This document shows, one piece after another, positions 1 to 8,440 of a stretch of 54,920 nt of DNA. The notes beneath the pieces are model-generated. The model had not been told where the DNA came from, searched no databases, and saw only the letters and a list, made by a program, of their open reading frames with translations. How positions within the stretch are numbered: position 1 is the stretch's first letter; each line of letters starts with the position of its first letter. Made by a program: the position numbers and the translations under genes. Origin of the DNA: Bryobacterales bacterium (lineage in GTDB: Bacteria > Acidobacteriota > Terriglobia > Bryobacterales > Bryobacteraceae); assembly GCA_003136675.1 (NCBI GenBank), contig PLFE01000044.1:1-54920 (forward strand), in the 5' to 3' direction.

Positions 1-1862
1 AAGAAGCCGGTGGCGTCGGTGCCGTCGTCGGGGCGGCCAATCTGAGAAACCACCTCAGTTACTTCGGGGAATGACGCAAAGACAATGCGAGCCTGATTCA
101 TCAGTCGGGTGCCTTCGGTGGGGCCGGTGCTGGGCGCCAATGTTCCGCGAGCCCAGATAGCGCCTTCATCGAGATGAGGCAGAAATTCGGAGCCAATGAC
201 GCCGCTTGTAGCAAGATACGCGGATAGGGCGAGAGCGAAAACGGCGATGGCCGCCGTGATCCAGCGGAACCGGATGGCCTGGCGCACGCTTCGTTGATAG
301 CCGTTGGTGAGCATCCGCATGACCGGGTTTTCCCATTCACGAATTTCCTTCGGGAAAACAAAGCTGGAGAGCACCGGGGCAATCAGCATGGAATAGATCA
401 AAGCGCCCAGCAAGGCGAATGCGACGGTCCAGGCCATCGGCTTGAACAGGCGGCCTTCCACGCGCTGGAGCGTAAAGATCGGTACGTAGGCGGTAATGAT
501 GATCCCAATCGAGTAGAAGACCGGCCGCTGCACTTCGTGGGCCGCCTCGCGGATACGATCAAGCTTAGTAACCGTGCGGCCATCGCGATGAGCGAGGTAG
601 CGGATGATGTTTTCCACCATGACGACCGCGCCCTCCACCACCATTCCGAAATCGAGCGCGCCGAGCGAAAGCAGGTTAGCCGGTATACCGTTCAGATTCA
701 GACAGATCGCAGCAAAGAGAAGCGAGAACGGAATGGTTAGCGCAACAATAAAAGCGCCGCGTACGTTACCGAGGAAAAGGAACAGGATGACGGCGACAAG
801 AATGATCCCTTCGGTAAGGTTATGAAGCACCGTGTGGGTTGTATAGTGGACCAGTTCGCTCCGGTCGAGGAAGGGCACAACCTTCACACCTTTGGGGAGA
901 ATCGTTTTATTCAGTTCATCGACTTTGGCATGGATAGCATCCAGAGTCGCATCCGATTCCGCACCCTTGCGAAGGAGAACGATTCCTTCGACGACGTCGT
1001 CGTTGTCGATTACCTTCCCGTCTTTACGATGAATCGCCTTCCCGATCCGCCCCAGACGAATCTTGGGGCCTTCAACGACGGTCGCGATGTCACTGATGCG
1101 TATTGGAGTGCCATGCTGAGTGGCCACAACCGTTTGTGCAATGTCGTCCACATTCTCAGCTAAGCCGAGTGCGCGGACGTTGATCTGCTGCAGGCCCTGT
1201 TCGATAAAACTGCCGCCGGCATTTACGTTGTTGTTAGTCAGTTGCTGCTCGACTTGACCGATCGTCAGGTTATAGGCAATGAGCTTGTCGGGATCGATGC
1301 GAACCTGATACTCGCGCGTGGGGCCGCCGAAACTGGAAACATCCACGACATTGGGGACGGACTTGAACTGTTTCTCAAGCACCCAATCCTCCAGGGACTT
1401 GAGATCCATCAGGTTGAATTCCGGATTTGAACTCGTCAGCGTGTACCAGTAGATCTGGCCGACAGGACTCCAATCGGTTCCGATCTGCGGTTGCAGATTT
1501 TCCGGAAGGGTGACTTGAGACAGACGCTCAAGAACTTTCTGGCGGTTCGTATCGTTCGACGACTGATCGTCAAAAATCAACATGACGCTCGAAAGTCCGA
1601 ATAGGGATGTGGATCGCAGATGATCGAGATGCGGAATTCCGTTCATCACGATTTCAAGCGGGATGGTGACCTGCTGTTCCACTTCCTCAGCCGCGCGTCC
1701 GGGCCATTGCGTGATGATCTGCACGTAGTTGTTAGCCACGTCAGGGTAGGCTTCAATCGGCAGGCTGTGAAAGGAGATCGCTCCCCAAATGAGGAGGAGG
1801 ATCGCGATCGCAAGGATAATGACTCTGCTATTTAATGCGAAGTCGACAAGGGCACGGATCAT
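1..1862 (-). CDS. CzcA/CusA-type RND heavy-metal efflux pump, 3' part missing
   Basis: Inner-membrane proton-driven pump of the heavy-metal efflux branch of the RND superfamily; with the next two genes it would form a tripartite CzcCBA/CusCBA-like exporter. Reading the minus strand from the ATG at 1862 gives about 620 codons, open to the window edge. The N-terminus begins MIRALVDFALNSRVII and then shows the family block around LPIEAYPDVANNYVQIIT, followed by a porter domain and several transmembrane segments (ILVAVILFLFLGN, then DFGMVVEGAVVMVEN, where the charged residues in the membrane segment are typical of the metal branch). A full protein is about 1000-1050 aa, so roughly 40 percent is outside the window. 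The start overlaps the adaptor stop by one base (TAATG), so translation is coupled. The metal cannot be named from this part. Confidence 0.93.
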   Translation of the reverse strand, partial: MIRALVDFALNSRVIILAIAILLLIWGAISFHSLPIEAYPDVANNYVQIITQWPGRAAEEVEQQVTIPLEIVMNGIPHLDHLRSTSLFGLSSVMLIFDDQSSNDTNRQKVLERLSQVTLPENLQPQIGTDWSPVGQIYWYTLTSSNPEFNLMDLKSLEDWVLEKQFKSVPNVVDVSSFGGPTREYQVRIDPDKLIAYNLTIGQVEQQLTNNNVNAGGSFIEQGLQQINVRALGLAENVDDIAQTVVATQHGTPIRISDIATVVEGPKIRLGRIGKAIHRKDGKVIDNDDVVEGIVLLRKGAESDATLDAIHAKVDELNKTILPKGVKVVPFLDRSELVHYTTHTVLHNLTEGIILVAVILFLFLGNVRGAFIVALTIPFSLLFAAICLNLNGIPANLLSLGALDFGMVVEGAVVMVENIIRYLAHRDGRTVTKLDRIREAAHEVQRPVFYSIGIIITAYVPIFTLQRVEGRLFKPMAWTVAFALLGALIYSMLIAPVLSSFVFPKEIREWENPVMRMLTNGYQRSVRQAIRFRWITAAIAVFALALSAYLATSGVIGSEFLPHLDEGAIWARGTLAPSTGPTEGTRLMNQARIVFASFPEVTEVVSQIGRPDDGTDATGF

Positions 1863-2992
1863 TACTGTTCCACGGTGTTTTGAAGGACGAGAGCGTTGCT
1901 GACAACTTTTTGCCCAGGCTGAAGTCCTGATTCGATCTCTTGTAAAGTGCCTTTCATTGGGCCTCCGACGACACCGACGCGGCGAAACCGCCCCCCGGTT
2001 TCCGGCTCGTAGACCCAATCCCGGTCATGGAGATGAAGCACCGCGGAGGCAGGCACGCCCGCATGCACTTCTTTCTTGAGTCCGTGAAACGTCGCAGTTA
2101 CGAACATGCCAATACGAAGCATCCCAGGGTTGTGAACCTGCAGACGAACCTTCGCGGTTCGAAGCGCAGGGTCGAGCACGGGTCCGATATCGGAGATGCG
2201 CCCCTTCAGCAAAAGATCTGGATATGCGGCGAGGTGAATATCCGCGAACTCGCCCAAGCGGATCTGAGAAAGATCGTTTTCGTAGACGTCGCAGAGCACC
2301 CAGACCTCGGAAAGATCAGTGACCGTGAATAGGTTGGGAGAGTTATCCAGCGTCTTGACGGGGCCCGCCGTGGTAATGTTCTGTTCGGTAAGCACGCCGG
2401 AGATAGGGGCGCGAACGTCGAGGATGGACGACGGGTGGTCGATGTCGGCGCCGAGCACGCGTAGGCGCTCCGCAGTGGTGTTCACCACCACCTTGGCGTC
2501 ATCCTCCGCATTTTGCGCGACTTCAACGTCCTTTTCCGCGATGGCGCCGTGCTGCTTGAGGTCTTGAGAGCGCTCGAACTGCGCGCGCGCCAGCCTCTCG
2601 TCTGCGACCGCTTTTTGATAATCCGAGAAGGCGCTCGAAATGTCGCTACTTTGAACGCGCATCAGGAGTTGGCCCTTGTGGACGGTGTCTCCAAGGCGGG
2701 CATAGATCTGGATGGCGCGGCCCGATGCGAGCGAAATAGCCGGGACCTGGCGCGAGACGTCCGGACTTACGCTGCCGGTCGCGGTCAAGGTGGAGGCAGC
2801 ATCAATTTCCGTCGCCGTCGCCAGCGGGAAGTCTCCCGGTTGGTCGACCTTGAAAACGCTCGAATCCTGGACCTCCTCTACCTTGGGCGCCGGGGGAGCC
2901 TCAGCCGCAGGATCGGCCGCGGTCTTTGTGCCACATGCGCCACAGGCCACGAGGCAAAGCAGAAGAAGGCAAACGCGGGAATCAAGTGTCAT
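1862..2992 (-). CDS. Efflux RND periplasmic adaptor (CzcB/CusB family, probable lipoprotein)
   Basis: Membrane-fusion protein that would bridge the RND pump and the TolC-like channel; 376 aa, a usual length. The N-terminus has a short hydrophobic signal ending in a lipobox-like LVAC/CGAC stretch near residues 14-21, which suggests a lipid anchor. A lipoyl/barrel-sandwich half-motif (IYARLGDTVHKGQLLMRV) is followed by a helical hairpin (DYQKAVADERLARAQFERSQ), then the second lipoyl half (DVRAPISGVLTEQNITTAG) and beta-barrel segments. The start overlaps the stop of the upstream TolC gene by ATGA (2989-2992) and the stop overlaps the pump start by one base, so the three genes form one coupled operon. 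No His-rich metal-binding N-terminus is seen, so substrate specificity is open. Confidence 0.92.
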   Translation of the reverse strand: MTLDSRVCLLLLCLVACGACGTKTAADPAAEAPPAPKVEEVQDSSVFKVDQPGDFPLATATEIDAASTLTATGSVSPDVSRQVPAISLASGRAIQIYARLGDTVHKGQLLMRVQSSDISSAFSDYQKAVADERLARAQFERSQDLKQHGAIAEKDVEVAQNAEDDAKVVVNTTAERLRVLGADIDHPSSILDVRAPISGVLTEQNITTAGPVKTLDNSPNLFTVTDLSEVWVLCDVYENDLSQIRLGEFADIHLAAYPDLLLKGRISDIGPVLDPALRTAKVRLQVHNPGMLRIGMFVTATFHGLKKEVHAGVPASAVLHLHDRDWVYEPETGGRFRRVGVVGGPMKGTLQEIESGLQPGQKVVSNALVLQNTVEQ

Positions 2993-4284
2993 TGCAGGAC
3001 CTCTCGTCCGACAGCCATATTGAGCTGACCCGCCGAGGATAGAAACGACCCGATCAAATTCAAGTAATTCAACTGCACGTCGCGATAGCTCTTCTGAGCG
3101 TCAAGAAAGTCAAGCAGGGTTGCTCCCCCCCGTTGGTACGCATAAGACACCGTGTCTCTGACCTTTACAGCCATTGGAAGATAATGCGCCTTATAGGGGC
3201 GCAACAAGCCGAGCGTGCCATTAATTGCCTCATATGCTGAATCCACATCGGAAAATACCTGCGCACGAGACGCCTCCAGCAGGTGCTGATTCCGAGTAAT
3301 ATCGAGCGCGGTTCGTTCTTTTTCGCCCTGATTCTTATCAAAGATACGTAGGGGGATGGAAACGCTGAACCCGACGTAGCCATAGATGGGAGGATTGCGG
3401 CCTCCATCGAAACCAAACGTGGGATCAGTTGTGCCATTGGCCACGGCAAGCCTGTGCGCCAGTTCCGCTTCCTCGACCGACTGCACCGCGGCCTGAAGAT
3501 CCGGTCGCGTATCCACGGCGATTTTCCGGAGTTCTTCAAGGCCCGGAATCTGGTCAGTAAAATCGAACTCGCCGGAAGCGTCGAACTGGTCGATTGGCGT
3601 GCGATCGTTCAATAGCGTCAGAACTTGAATCTTGGCGGTGCGAACGTTGACCAGGGCAGTCTCTAAATCCGATTCAAACTGAATCCTCTGAAGCTCCAGG
3701 CGATCCTCGTCGACCTCGGCGATGTCTCCGGCTTTCAGCCGAGCGCGGTTGATCTGCAGCTCGCGGTCGTAGTAGGCCAAATTCTCCTTGGCGTTCGCGA
3801 GGACGGCCTTGGCTTGCAGGAGTTGCACGAATGCGCTCCGAAGATTAAACAAAAGCGTGCGCTCCAAATCTGTTTGCTGAGACGTTGCCACCGCAGTCGC
3901 CTTTTGAGCGACATCCCGGCGGAGTTCGCGTTTGTGACCACGTTCATGGAGATAACTGATATCAGCTATTTGATCGGCGGAGGCCAAAGGCTGCAGCGGG
4001 TGGAAGTTGAACTGATCGGACGCGATAGACAAATCGGGATTGGGGCGAAGGAAGGCGGTGATTTCATTCGCGCGGTCCTCCCGGACATTCAACCGTCCCG
4101 CCTGCAAGGTGGGATTCGCCGCGATAAAGCGCTGTTTGAGCTGTTCCCACGAGTACGTGGTCTGCTGCGCGCAGACCGGGCTCGAGGTGAATGCGGCCAA
4201 GGCAAGCGCGAGAGCAATAGTCCCGCGACAGTTGTACGGAACTGGCCGTTTAGGCAAGCGCGAATCCTTGGGCAAGAGAATCAA
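2989..4284 (-). CDS. TolC-family outer-membrane efflux protein (CzcC-like)
   Basis: Outer-membrane channel of the tripartite exporter, 431 aa, first gene of the three-gene operon. It has a basic N-terminus, a hydrophobic signal core (TIALALALAAFTSSPVCA) and a likely cleavage after VCA near residue 39. The mature part contains the two repeated helical outer-membrane-efflux-protein units: the first includes NLRSAFVQLLQAKAVLANAKENL and the second DVDSAYEAINGTLGLL, with the characteristic GYVGFSVSIPLRIFDKNQGE strand between them. The 287-bp gap to the divergent kinase gene at 4572 must hold the operon promoter; no clear -35/-10 pair was picked out. Confidence 0.9.
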   Translation of the reverse strand: MILLPKDSRLPKRPVPYNCRGTIALALALAAFTSSPVCAQQTTYSWEQLKQRFIAANPTLQAGRLNVREDRANEITAFLRPNPDLSIASDQFNFHPLQPLASADQIADISYLHERGHKRELRRDVAQKATAVATSQQTDLERTLLFNLRSAFVQLLQAKAVLANAKENLAYYDRELQINRARLKAGDIAEVDEDRLELQRIQFESDLETALVNVRTAKIQVLTLLNDRTPIDQFDASGEFDFTDQIPGLEELRKIAVDTRPDLQAAVQSVEEAELAHRLAVANGTTDPTFGFDGGRNPPIYGYVGFSVSIPLRIFDKNQGEKERTALDITRNQHLLEASRAQVFSDVDSAYEAINGTLGLLRPYKAHYLPMAVKVRDTVSYAYQRGGATLLDFLDAQKSYRDVQLNYLNLIGSFLSSAGQLNMAVGREVLQ

Positions 4285-4571
4285 CGGGAAGAAATGCCGC
4301 GGGTGAATACATTCGGGAGTGGTGAGTTACAAGAGTGTGTAAGATCGCCAAGCAGGTGGCGCGACGTCCCACCATCCTAATTGAGCTACCACCCTAGTGA
4401 AGATGATAGCGTAACCCAGACAGGGGCCGCGCGCCCGAGCGCCGCGTACCCACATATCTTTTGGCTACTTGTGAAATCTTTCAGTCGAGGGAGGGGCGGA
4501 TTCAGCGAGGCTCCATGCCGGACGTTTTAAGATGAAAGCAGAAACGGATCAAGGTCGCGCCGCCAAATCTT

Positions 4572-6068
4572 ATGTGGACAGCATCCGGTCGTGGAGGTCG
4601 AATCGCTGTGCTGATTCGCGCGGGGGCGTTGATCGGTCTGATCGCCGTGGCGGACTGGCGTATCGATATCGATGTTCCCTTCGGCGTCGACGTTCCTCTG
4701 GGCTTTCTGTACTTATTTCCGATGCTGTTGGCAGGAGGCGCTCTTTCCAGGTGGCAGATTGCCGGGGCAGCGTCGGTGTGTACAGTTCTGACCGAAGAGT
4801 TCGACACTTTCAAGTGGTCTCCCCTTTCTGGAATCCCGCGGGATATTCTTTATTTCGCCGCGTTCTTTTGCATGGGTCTTTTTGTGTATGAGGTGGGAAG
4901 GAGCCGCCGACTCGCGCAGGCGCACGTCGACCAGATCGAAAAGGAGAGTGAAGCGCGACGCGATGCGGAGGAACAACTCAAGGTGCTGGTGGAAAGCAGC
5001 CCGCTTGCGGTATTCGCCGCCGACGCGGAGGGCGTTGTGCTGATGGCCAACGAGGCCGCGAGCCGTTTGTTCGGATTAAAGACGGGCACGCTTTCCGGCC
5101 GTTCCATCCGTCCGTACCTGCCGGCGCTGTTGAATGTTCCGCCGCGCAAAGAGCGTGGCCAGAGTTTTCGAACCGTGATGCAATGCCGGGGGCGCCGCGA
5201 AGATGGAGAAGTATTTCTGGCCGATATCTGGTTCTCGACCTATCAGACCTCGGCCGGTTCGCGACTGGCGGCGATGGTGATGGACACATCGGAGGAGTTG
5301 CGGACCAGGGAAGAGTCTAATCTCGACCAACTTCTTGCCGGGTCGAAGATTTTGGTAGGCGCTGTTTCGCATGAGATACGAAACGTGTGCGGAGCGATCG
5401 CAATGGTCCACGAGAACCTGTCGCGAGGAGGGACGCTGGCCGCGAACAAGGATTTTGAAGCTCTGGGGACTCTGATTCTCGCCCTCGAGAAAATTGCGGG
5501 TATGGAGCTGCGTGAGACTGCCAACCAGGCTTCCGGAGTCGATGTCGTTTCGCTTTTGGAAGAGTTGCGCATTGTTGTGGAGCCATCCCTTCGCGAAGAC
5601 GGGGTCAATGTTCGCTGGAATACGGATGTTGACCTTCCAGCGGTTTGGGCTGACCGGCAAAGCTTGATGCAAGTGTTTCTGAACCTGGTGAAGAACAGCA
5701 GTCGGGCGATGCGATCCAGATTGACGCGGGAATTTGTGATCTCGACGGGGCTTGAACACGGTTGCGTGCGCGTATCGTTTCAGGACACCGGAGGCGGCCT
5801 GGCCCACCCGGAACAGTTGTTCAAACCCTTTCAACAGGGGGCTCAGGCGACAGGACTGGGCCTGTATCTCTCACGAGCTTTCATGCGGTCTTTCCGGGGA
5901 GACCTGAAGTACGAGCCAGCGGAAGGGGGCGCGTGCTTCACGGTGGAATTGACCGTGGCGCTTCCAGACAGCCTTGACAACTATGAACCCACCTATTCGC
6001 ATTCTGCTGATGGACGATCACGGCCTCTTCCGGGAGAGCCTGAGCCGTCTGTTGCAGGCCGAGCCTGA
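4572..6068 (+). CDS. Membrane-anchored PAS-domain sensor histidine kinase
   Basis: 498 aa sensor kinase. Three or four hydrophobic segments fill residues 13-110 (VLIRAGALIGLIAVA, LGFLYLFPMLLAGGAL, ILYFAAFFCMGLFVYEV). They are followed by a short coiled coil (VDQIEKESEARRDAEEQLKVL), a PAS domain (about 140-250, beginning ESSPLAVFAADAEGVVLMAN) and the kinase core. The phospho-acceptor is H267 in SHEIRN. The N-box is LNLVKNSSRAM (about 370-380), the G1 box QDTGGGLA and the G2 box GLGLYLSRAF. The 3' end overlaps the response regulator by 86 nt in another frame, so the pair is co-translated. The signal is unknown. It lies immediately upstream of the phage-structural cassette and is the nearest regulator to it. 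The start is the first ATG of the frame; its ribosome binding site is weak. Confidence 0.88.
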   Translation: MWTASGRGGRIAVLIRAGALIGLIAVADWRIDIDVPFGVDVPLGFLYLFPMLLAGGALSRWQIAGAASVCTVLTEEFDTFKWSPLSGIPRDILYFAAFFCMGLFVYEVGRSRRLAQAHVDQIEKESEARRDAEEQLKVLVESSPLAVFAADAEGVVLMANEAASRLFGLKTGTLSGRSIRPYLPALLNVPPRKERGQSFRTVMQCRGRREDGEVFLADIWFSTYQTSAGSRLAAMVMDTSEELRTREESNLDQLLAGSKILVGAVSHEIRNVCGAIAMVHENLSRGGTLAANKDFEALGTLILALEKIAGMELRETANQASGVDVVSLLEELRIVVEPSLREDGVNVRWNTDVDLPAVWADRQSLMQVFLNLVKNSSRAMRSRLTREFVISTGLEHGCVRVSFQDTGGGLAHPEQLFKPFQQGAQATGLGLYLSRAFMRSFRGDLKYEPAEGGACFTVELTVALPDSLDNYEPTYSHSADGRSRPLPGEPEPSVAGRA

Positions 6069-6648
6069 TCTACAAATCGTAAATGCCTGTGGGTCTATCG
6101 ACGAAGGCCTGACATTGCTCAGGCGCGAGTACATCGATCTTGTTTTGCTTGACTACGACTTAGGCGAAGAGCAGGGAACCACTTTCCTTTCCGAAGCGCA
6201 AAGGCAAGGTTTCTCCGGCAGAGTACTGCTGGTGACCGCCGGCATGAGCGACGCGGGTACCCTGCGCGCCATGGAGGACGGCGCCGCCGGAATCTTTCTC
6301 AAGCACAGCCCTCCCGCGCAGTTGATCGAAGCCATTCACAAGGTGATGAAAGGCGAGGTCTGGCTGGATTCGAAGGCGGTGCGCGCCTTAGTCGCCGGAG
6401 CGCAGGCCCACGGAAGATCCGGAGAGCCACGGCCGAGCGGCGATCTGACCGCGCGCGAGCGTTTAGTGCTCCGGTCGGTATTTGAAGGGCTGACGAACAA
6501 GGAGATTGCGGCCAGGATGCAGATTTCCGAGAGTTCGGTGAAGGCGGTTTTGCAACAACTCTTCGACAAGACCGGCGTCAGGACTCGCAGCCAACTCGTC
6601 AGGATCGCTCTGGAGAAGCATGCAGAAGACTGGCTCAGCGATTCCTAG
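5983..6648 (+). CDS. NarL/FixJ-type response regulator (REC plus LuxR helix-turn-helix)
   Basis: DNA-binding response regulator, 221 aa from the ATG at 5983; a TTG three codons earlier (5974) is possible but less likely. The receiver domain occupies residues 4-120, with the acidic pair D11-D12, phospho-acceptor D57 in LVLLDYDL, the conserved Thr in LLVTAG and Lys in FLKH. The LuxR-type HTH starts at LTARERLVLRSVFEGLTNKEIA and runs through MQISESSVKAVLQQLFDKTGV to about residue 210. It is the cognate partner of the overlapping kinase by position. A hairpin with a T-run follows 85 bases after the stop. Its targets are unknown; its own operon, the efflux operon or the phage cassette next door are the nearest candidates, and this is inference only. 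Confidence 0.9.
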   Translation: MNPPIRILLMDDHGLFRESLSRLLQAEPDLQIVNACGSIDEGLTLLRREYIDLVLLDYDLGEEQGTTFLSEAQRQGFSGRVLLVTAGMSDAGTLRAMEDGAAGIFLKHSPPAQLIEAIHKVMKGEVWLDSKAVRALVAGAQAHGRSGEPRPSGDLTARERLVLRSVFEGLTNKEIAARMQISESSVKAVLQQLFDKTGVRTRSQLVRIALEKHAEDWLSDS

Positions 6649-6732
6649 TCTCGAGAGACGTGGATAGTCTTTCACCCGCGCGCCGCGGATGCCCGCTCTT
6701 TGTCGGGATTTCGTGTAAAACGACACCCCCTT

Positions 6733-6754
6733 CACCGGCCGTCACCGGTTTTTT
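6733..6754 (+). terminator. Probable rho-independent terminator after the two-component genes
   Basis: The sequence shows a hairpin ACCGG-loop(6)-CCGGT (6734-6749) running straight into a run of six T. It lies 85 bases after the response-regulator stop and 150 bases before the first phage gene, so the two units are probably transcribed separately. The stem is only 5 bp, hence moderate confidence. Confidence 0.5.
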
Positions 6755-6902
6755 GCGCTTTTATCTCTTTCCCCGGCAGTCACTTAGCTAAATGCAGCAC
6801 GAATTATTCCCCTCCTCCGCGATAGCTTTGTGAATGAGAGAGTTGACCGGGTGGCCGGACCGTGAACTTTGCGGACAACTTAGGCTCTCTCGGGGAGGCT
6901 TT

Positions 6903-7151
6903 ATGGATTCCAGGAAAACTGAAGTGCCGCTTAAGCCAGAGGACAGGTCAGAGGAAATATGGCAAGCAGACATCTTTGAAAAGCAGGAGACGTTAGTGAG
7001 CAAACTAATCGACCGATTCCTGAGTGAGGCGAGCGACCAAACGGCGAAGATATCGATTGCCGAGTTGATCCGCCTGCTGCAATTCCAGCGAGAGATCGCG
7101 CAGGTGCGACCTGTGGACGTTGTCGAGGTGAGATGGATAGATCCACAGTAA
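6903..7151 (+). CDS. Small first gene of the phage cassette, function unknown
   Basis: 82 aa protein starting at the ATG at 6903, chosen because a strong GGGGAGG ribosome binding site sits just before it (6892-6898). A longer frame opens at 6834 but has no such site. The product is charged and helical, with an N-terminal acidic part and a segment rich in Leu/Ile (KISIAELIRLLQFQREIAQ). It overlaps the large terminase start by 19 nt and is therefore co-translated with it. The position directly before the large terminase is where small terminase subunits or DNA-packaging accessory proteins usually lie, but no helix-turn-helix was recognised, so that role is only a guess. Confidence 0.6.
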   Translation: MDSRKTEVPLKPEDRSEEIWQADIFEKQETLVSKLIDRFLSEASDQTAKISIAELIRLLQFQREIAQVRPVDVVEVRWIDPQ

Positions 7152-8440
7152 AAGATCCGATCATCGCGTACCGGGATATACCTTACAAACGTCTGGAGTC
7201 GCAGCAGAAGTTTCACGACTCCGAATCCCGGTTCAAAGGCTTTTCGGGACCGATCGGATCTGGGAAGAGTCAGGCGCTGGTGCAACAGGCGATCAAGCTG
7301 TGCATGAAGAATCCCGGCCGGACCGGGCTCCTCGGCGCTCCCACTTTCCAAATGCTTCGCGATGCAACTCAGAAGCCGCTCTTTGAAACCCTGGAACAAG
7401 CGGGCCTGTGTTTCAGCTTCAACAAGTCCGAGGGGGCTGTGCAACTGCAGGAATCGCGATCGACCATTCTTCTTCGATCGCTCGATGAATATGAGCATCT
7501 CAGAGGGACGAACCTGGCATGGTTCGGTGTAGACGAGCTCTCCTACACTCATGAGGCAGCCTGGCTGCGCCTGGAGGGGCGCCTGCGAGATCGCCGGGCC
7601 CCTCATCTCTGTGGGTTCGCGGCATGGACCCCCAAGGGGTTCGATTGGGTCTACCGGCGGTTCATCCAGGATCAGAGCGGCTCTTATGAAGTCATCCGGG
7701 CGAAGCCCTTTGAGAATACTCATTTACTGGAGGCTGTGCCCGATTTTTACGAAAGGCTGAGAAAAACCTATGACCCGCTCTTCTTCGAGCAGGAAGTGCT
7801 TGGCGAATACATCAATCAAAGCGGCGGGAAGGTCTACCGGAACTTCCTGCGCTCGACGCATCTGCGACCGTGCGAGATAGACGCGGGAAAGCCGCTCCTC
7901 TGGGCGCTGGATTTCAACGTGAATCCAATGTGTTCGATCATCGCCCAAATTGACGGCGGCAAAGCGCTGGTTCTCAATGAAATTGAGTTAGCCGACGCAA
8001 CAACCGAACAAGCGTGCGAAGAGTTCTCCGGACTCTATAAACAATACTTGCGCAACATCCGGATCTATGGGGATGCTTCCGGAAGCAATAGCCATTCGAC
8101 CGGCTCGTCGGATTATGAAATTATCCAGAAGTTCTTCAAAAGCCGTTTTGGACTAACACCGGTACAACGGGTACCGCAGAAGAATCCGTTGATTCGCGAC
8201 CGGGTCTCGTTGCTGAATGCGAAGCTGTTGAATATGGATGGAGAAACTAATCTTTTCGTCGATCCGAAGTGCAAGGGACTTATCGCGGACTTTGAGGAGC
8301 TGAGTTACAAAGAGGGCTCCATGATTCCCGATAAAGAAAAGGATTCCAAGCGTTCGCACCTGTCCGACGCTCTAGGGTATCTGCTGTGGCAGGAATTTCG
8401 GTCCGCTCCTATCGAGCCGGAGAAAGTGCGTATTTTCTGA
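7133..8440 (+). CDS. Phage terminase large subunit (DNA-packaging ATPase/nuclease)
   Basis: Motor that cuts concatemeric DNA and pumps it into the prohead; 435 aa, normal size. Walker A is GPIGSGKS at residues 39-46; Walker B is LAWFGVDEL at about 126-134, with the acidic pair DE. The C-terminal nuclease half begins around LLWALDFNVNPMCSII and contains GDASGSNSHSTGSSDYEII and, near the end, SHLSDALGYLLW, each carrying acidic residues expected of the RNase-H-like fold. A GAGGTGAG site precedes the ATG. It overlaps the small gene before it by 19 nt, and its stop overlaps the portal ATG (TGATG at 8438-8442). Both enzymatic halves look intact, which argues for retained packaging function. Confidence 0.93.
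   Translation: MDRSTVKDPIIAYRDIPYKRLESQQKFHDSESRFKGFSGPIGSGKSQALVQQAIKLCMKNPGRTGLLGAPTFQMLRDATQKPLFETLEQAGLCFSFNKSEGAVQLQESRSTILLRSLDEYEHLRGTNLAWFGVDELSYTHEAAWLRLEGRLRDRRAPHLCGFAAWTPKGFDWVYRRFIQDQSGSYEVIRAKPFENTHLLEAVPDFYERLRKTYDPLFFEQEVLGEYINQSGGKVYRNFLRSTHLRPCEIDAGKPLLWALDFNVNPMCSIIAQIDGGKALVLNEIELADATTEQACEEFSGLYKQYLRNIRIYGDASGSNSHSTGSSDYEIIQKFFKSRFGLTPVQRVPQKNPLIRDRVSLLNAKLLNMDGETNLFVDPKCKGLIADFEELSYKEGSMIPDKEKDSKRSHLSDALGYLLWQEFRSAPIEPEKVRIF

Noticed and set aside
294-1835. Several plus-strand open frames in the left end
   Set aside because: They are shadows of the RND pump gene on the minus strand, which shows continuous family sequence.
4335-4395. On the minus strand, GGGTGGTAGCTCAATTAGG looks like the 5' half of a tRNA
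   Set aside because: There is no matching T-loop, anticodon stem or acceptor pairing downstream, so no cloverleaf can be drawn. At most a tRNA remnant.
6843-6871. TTGACC as a -35 box for the phage cassette
   Set aside because: No TATAAT-like -10 occurs at 16-18 bases (ACTTTG is poor), so no promoter is claimed.
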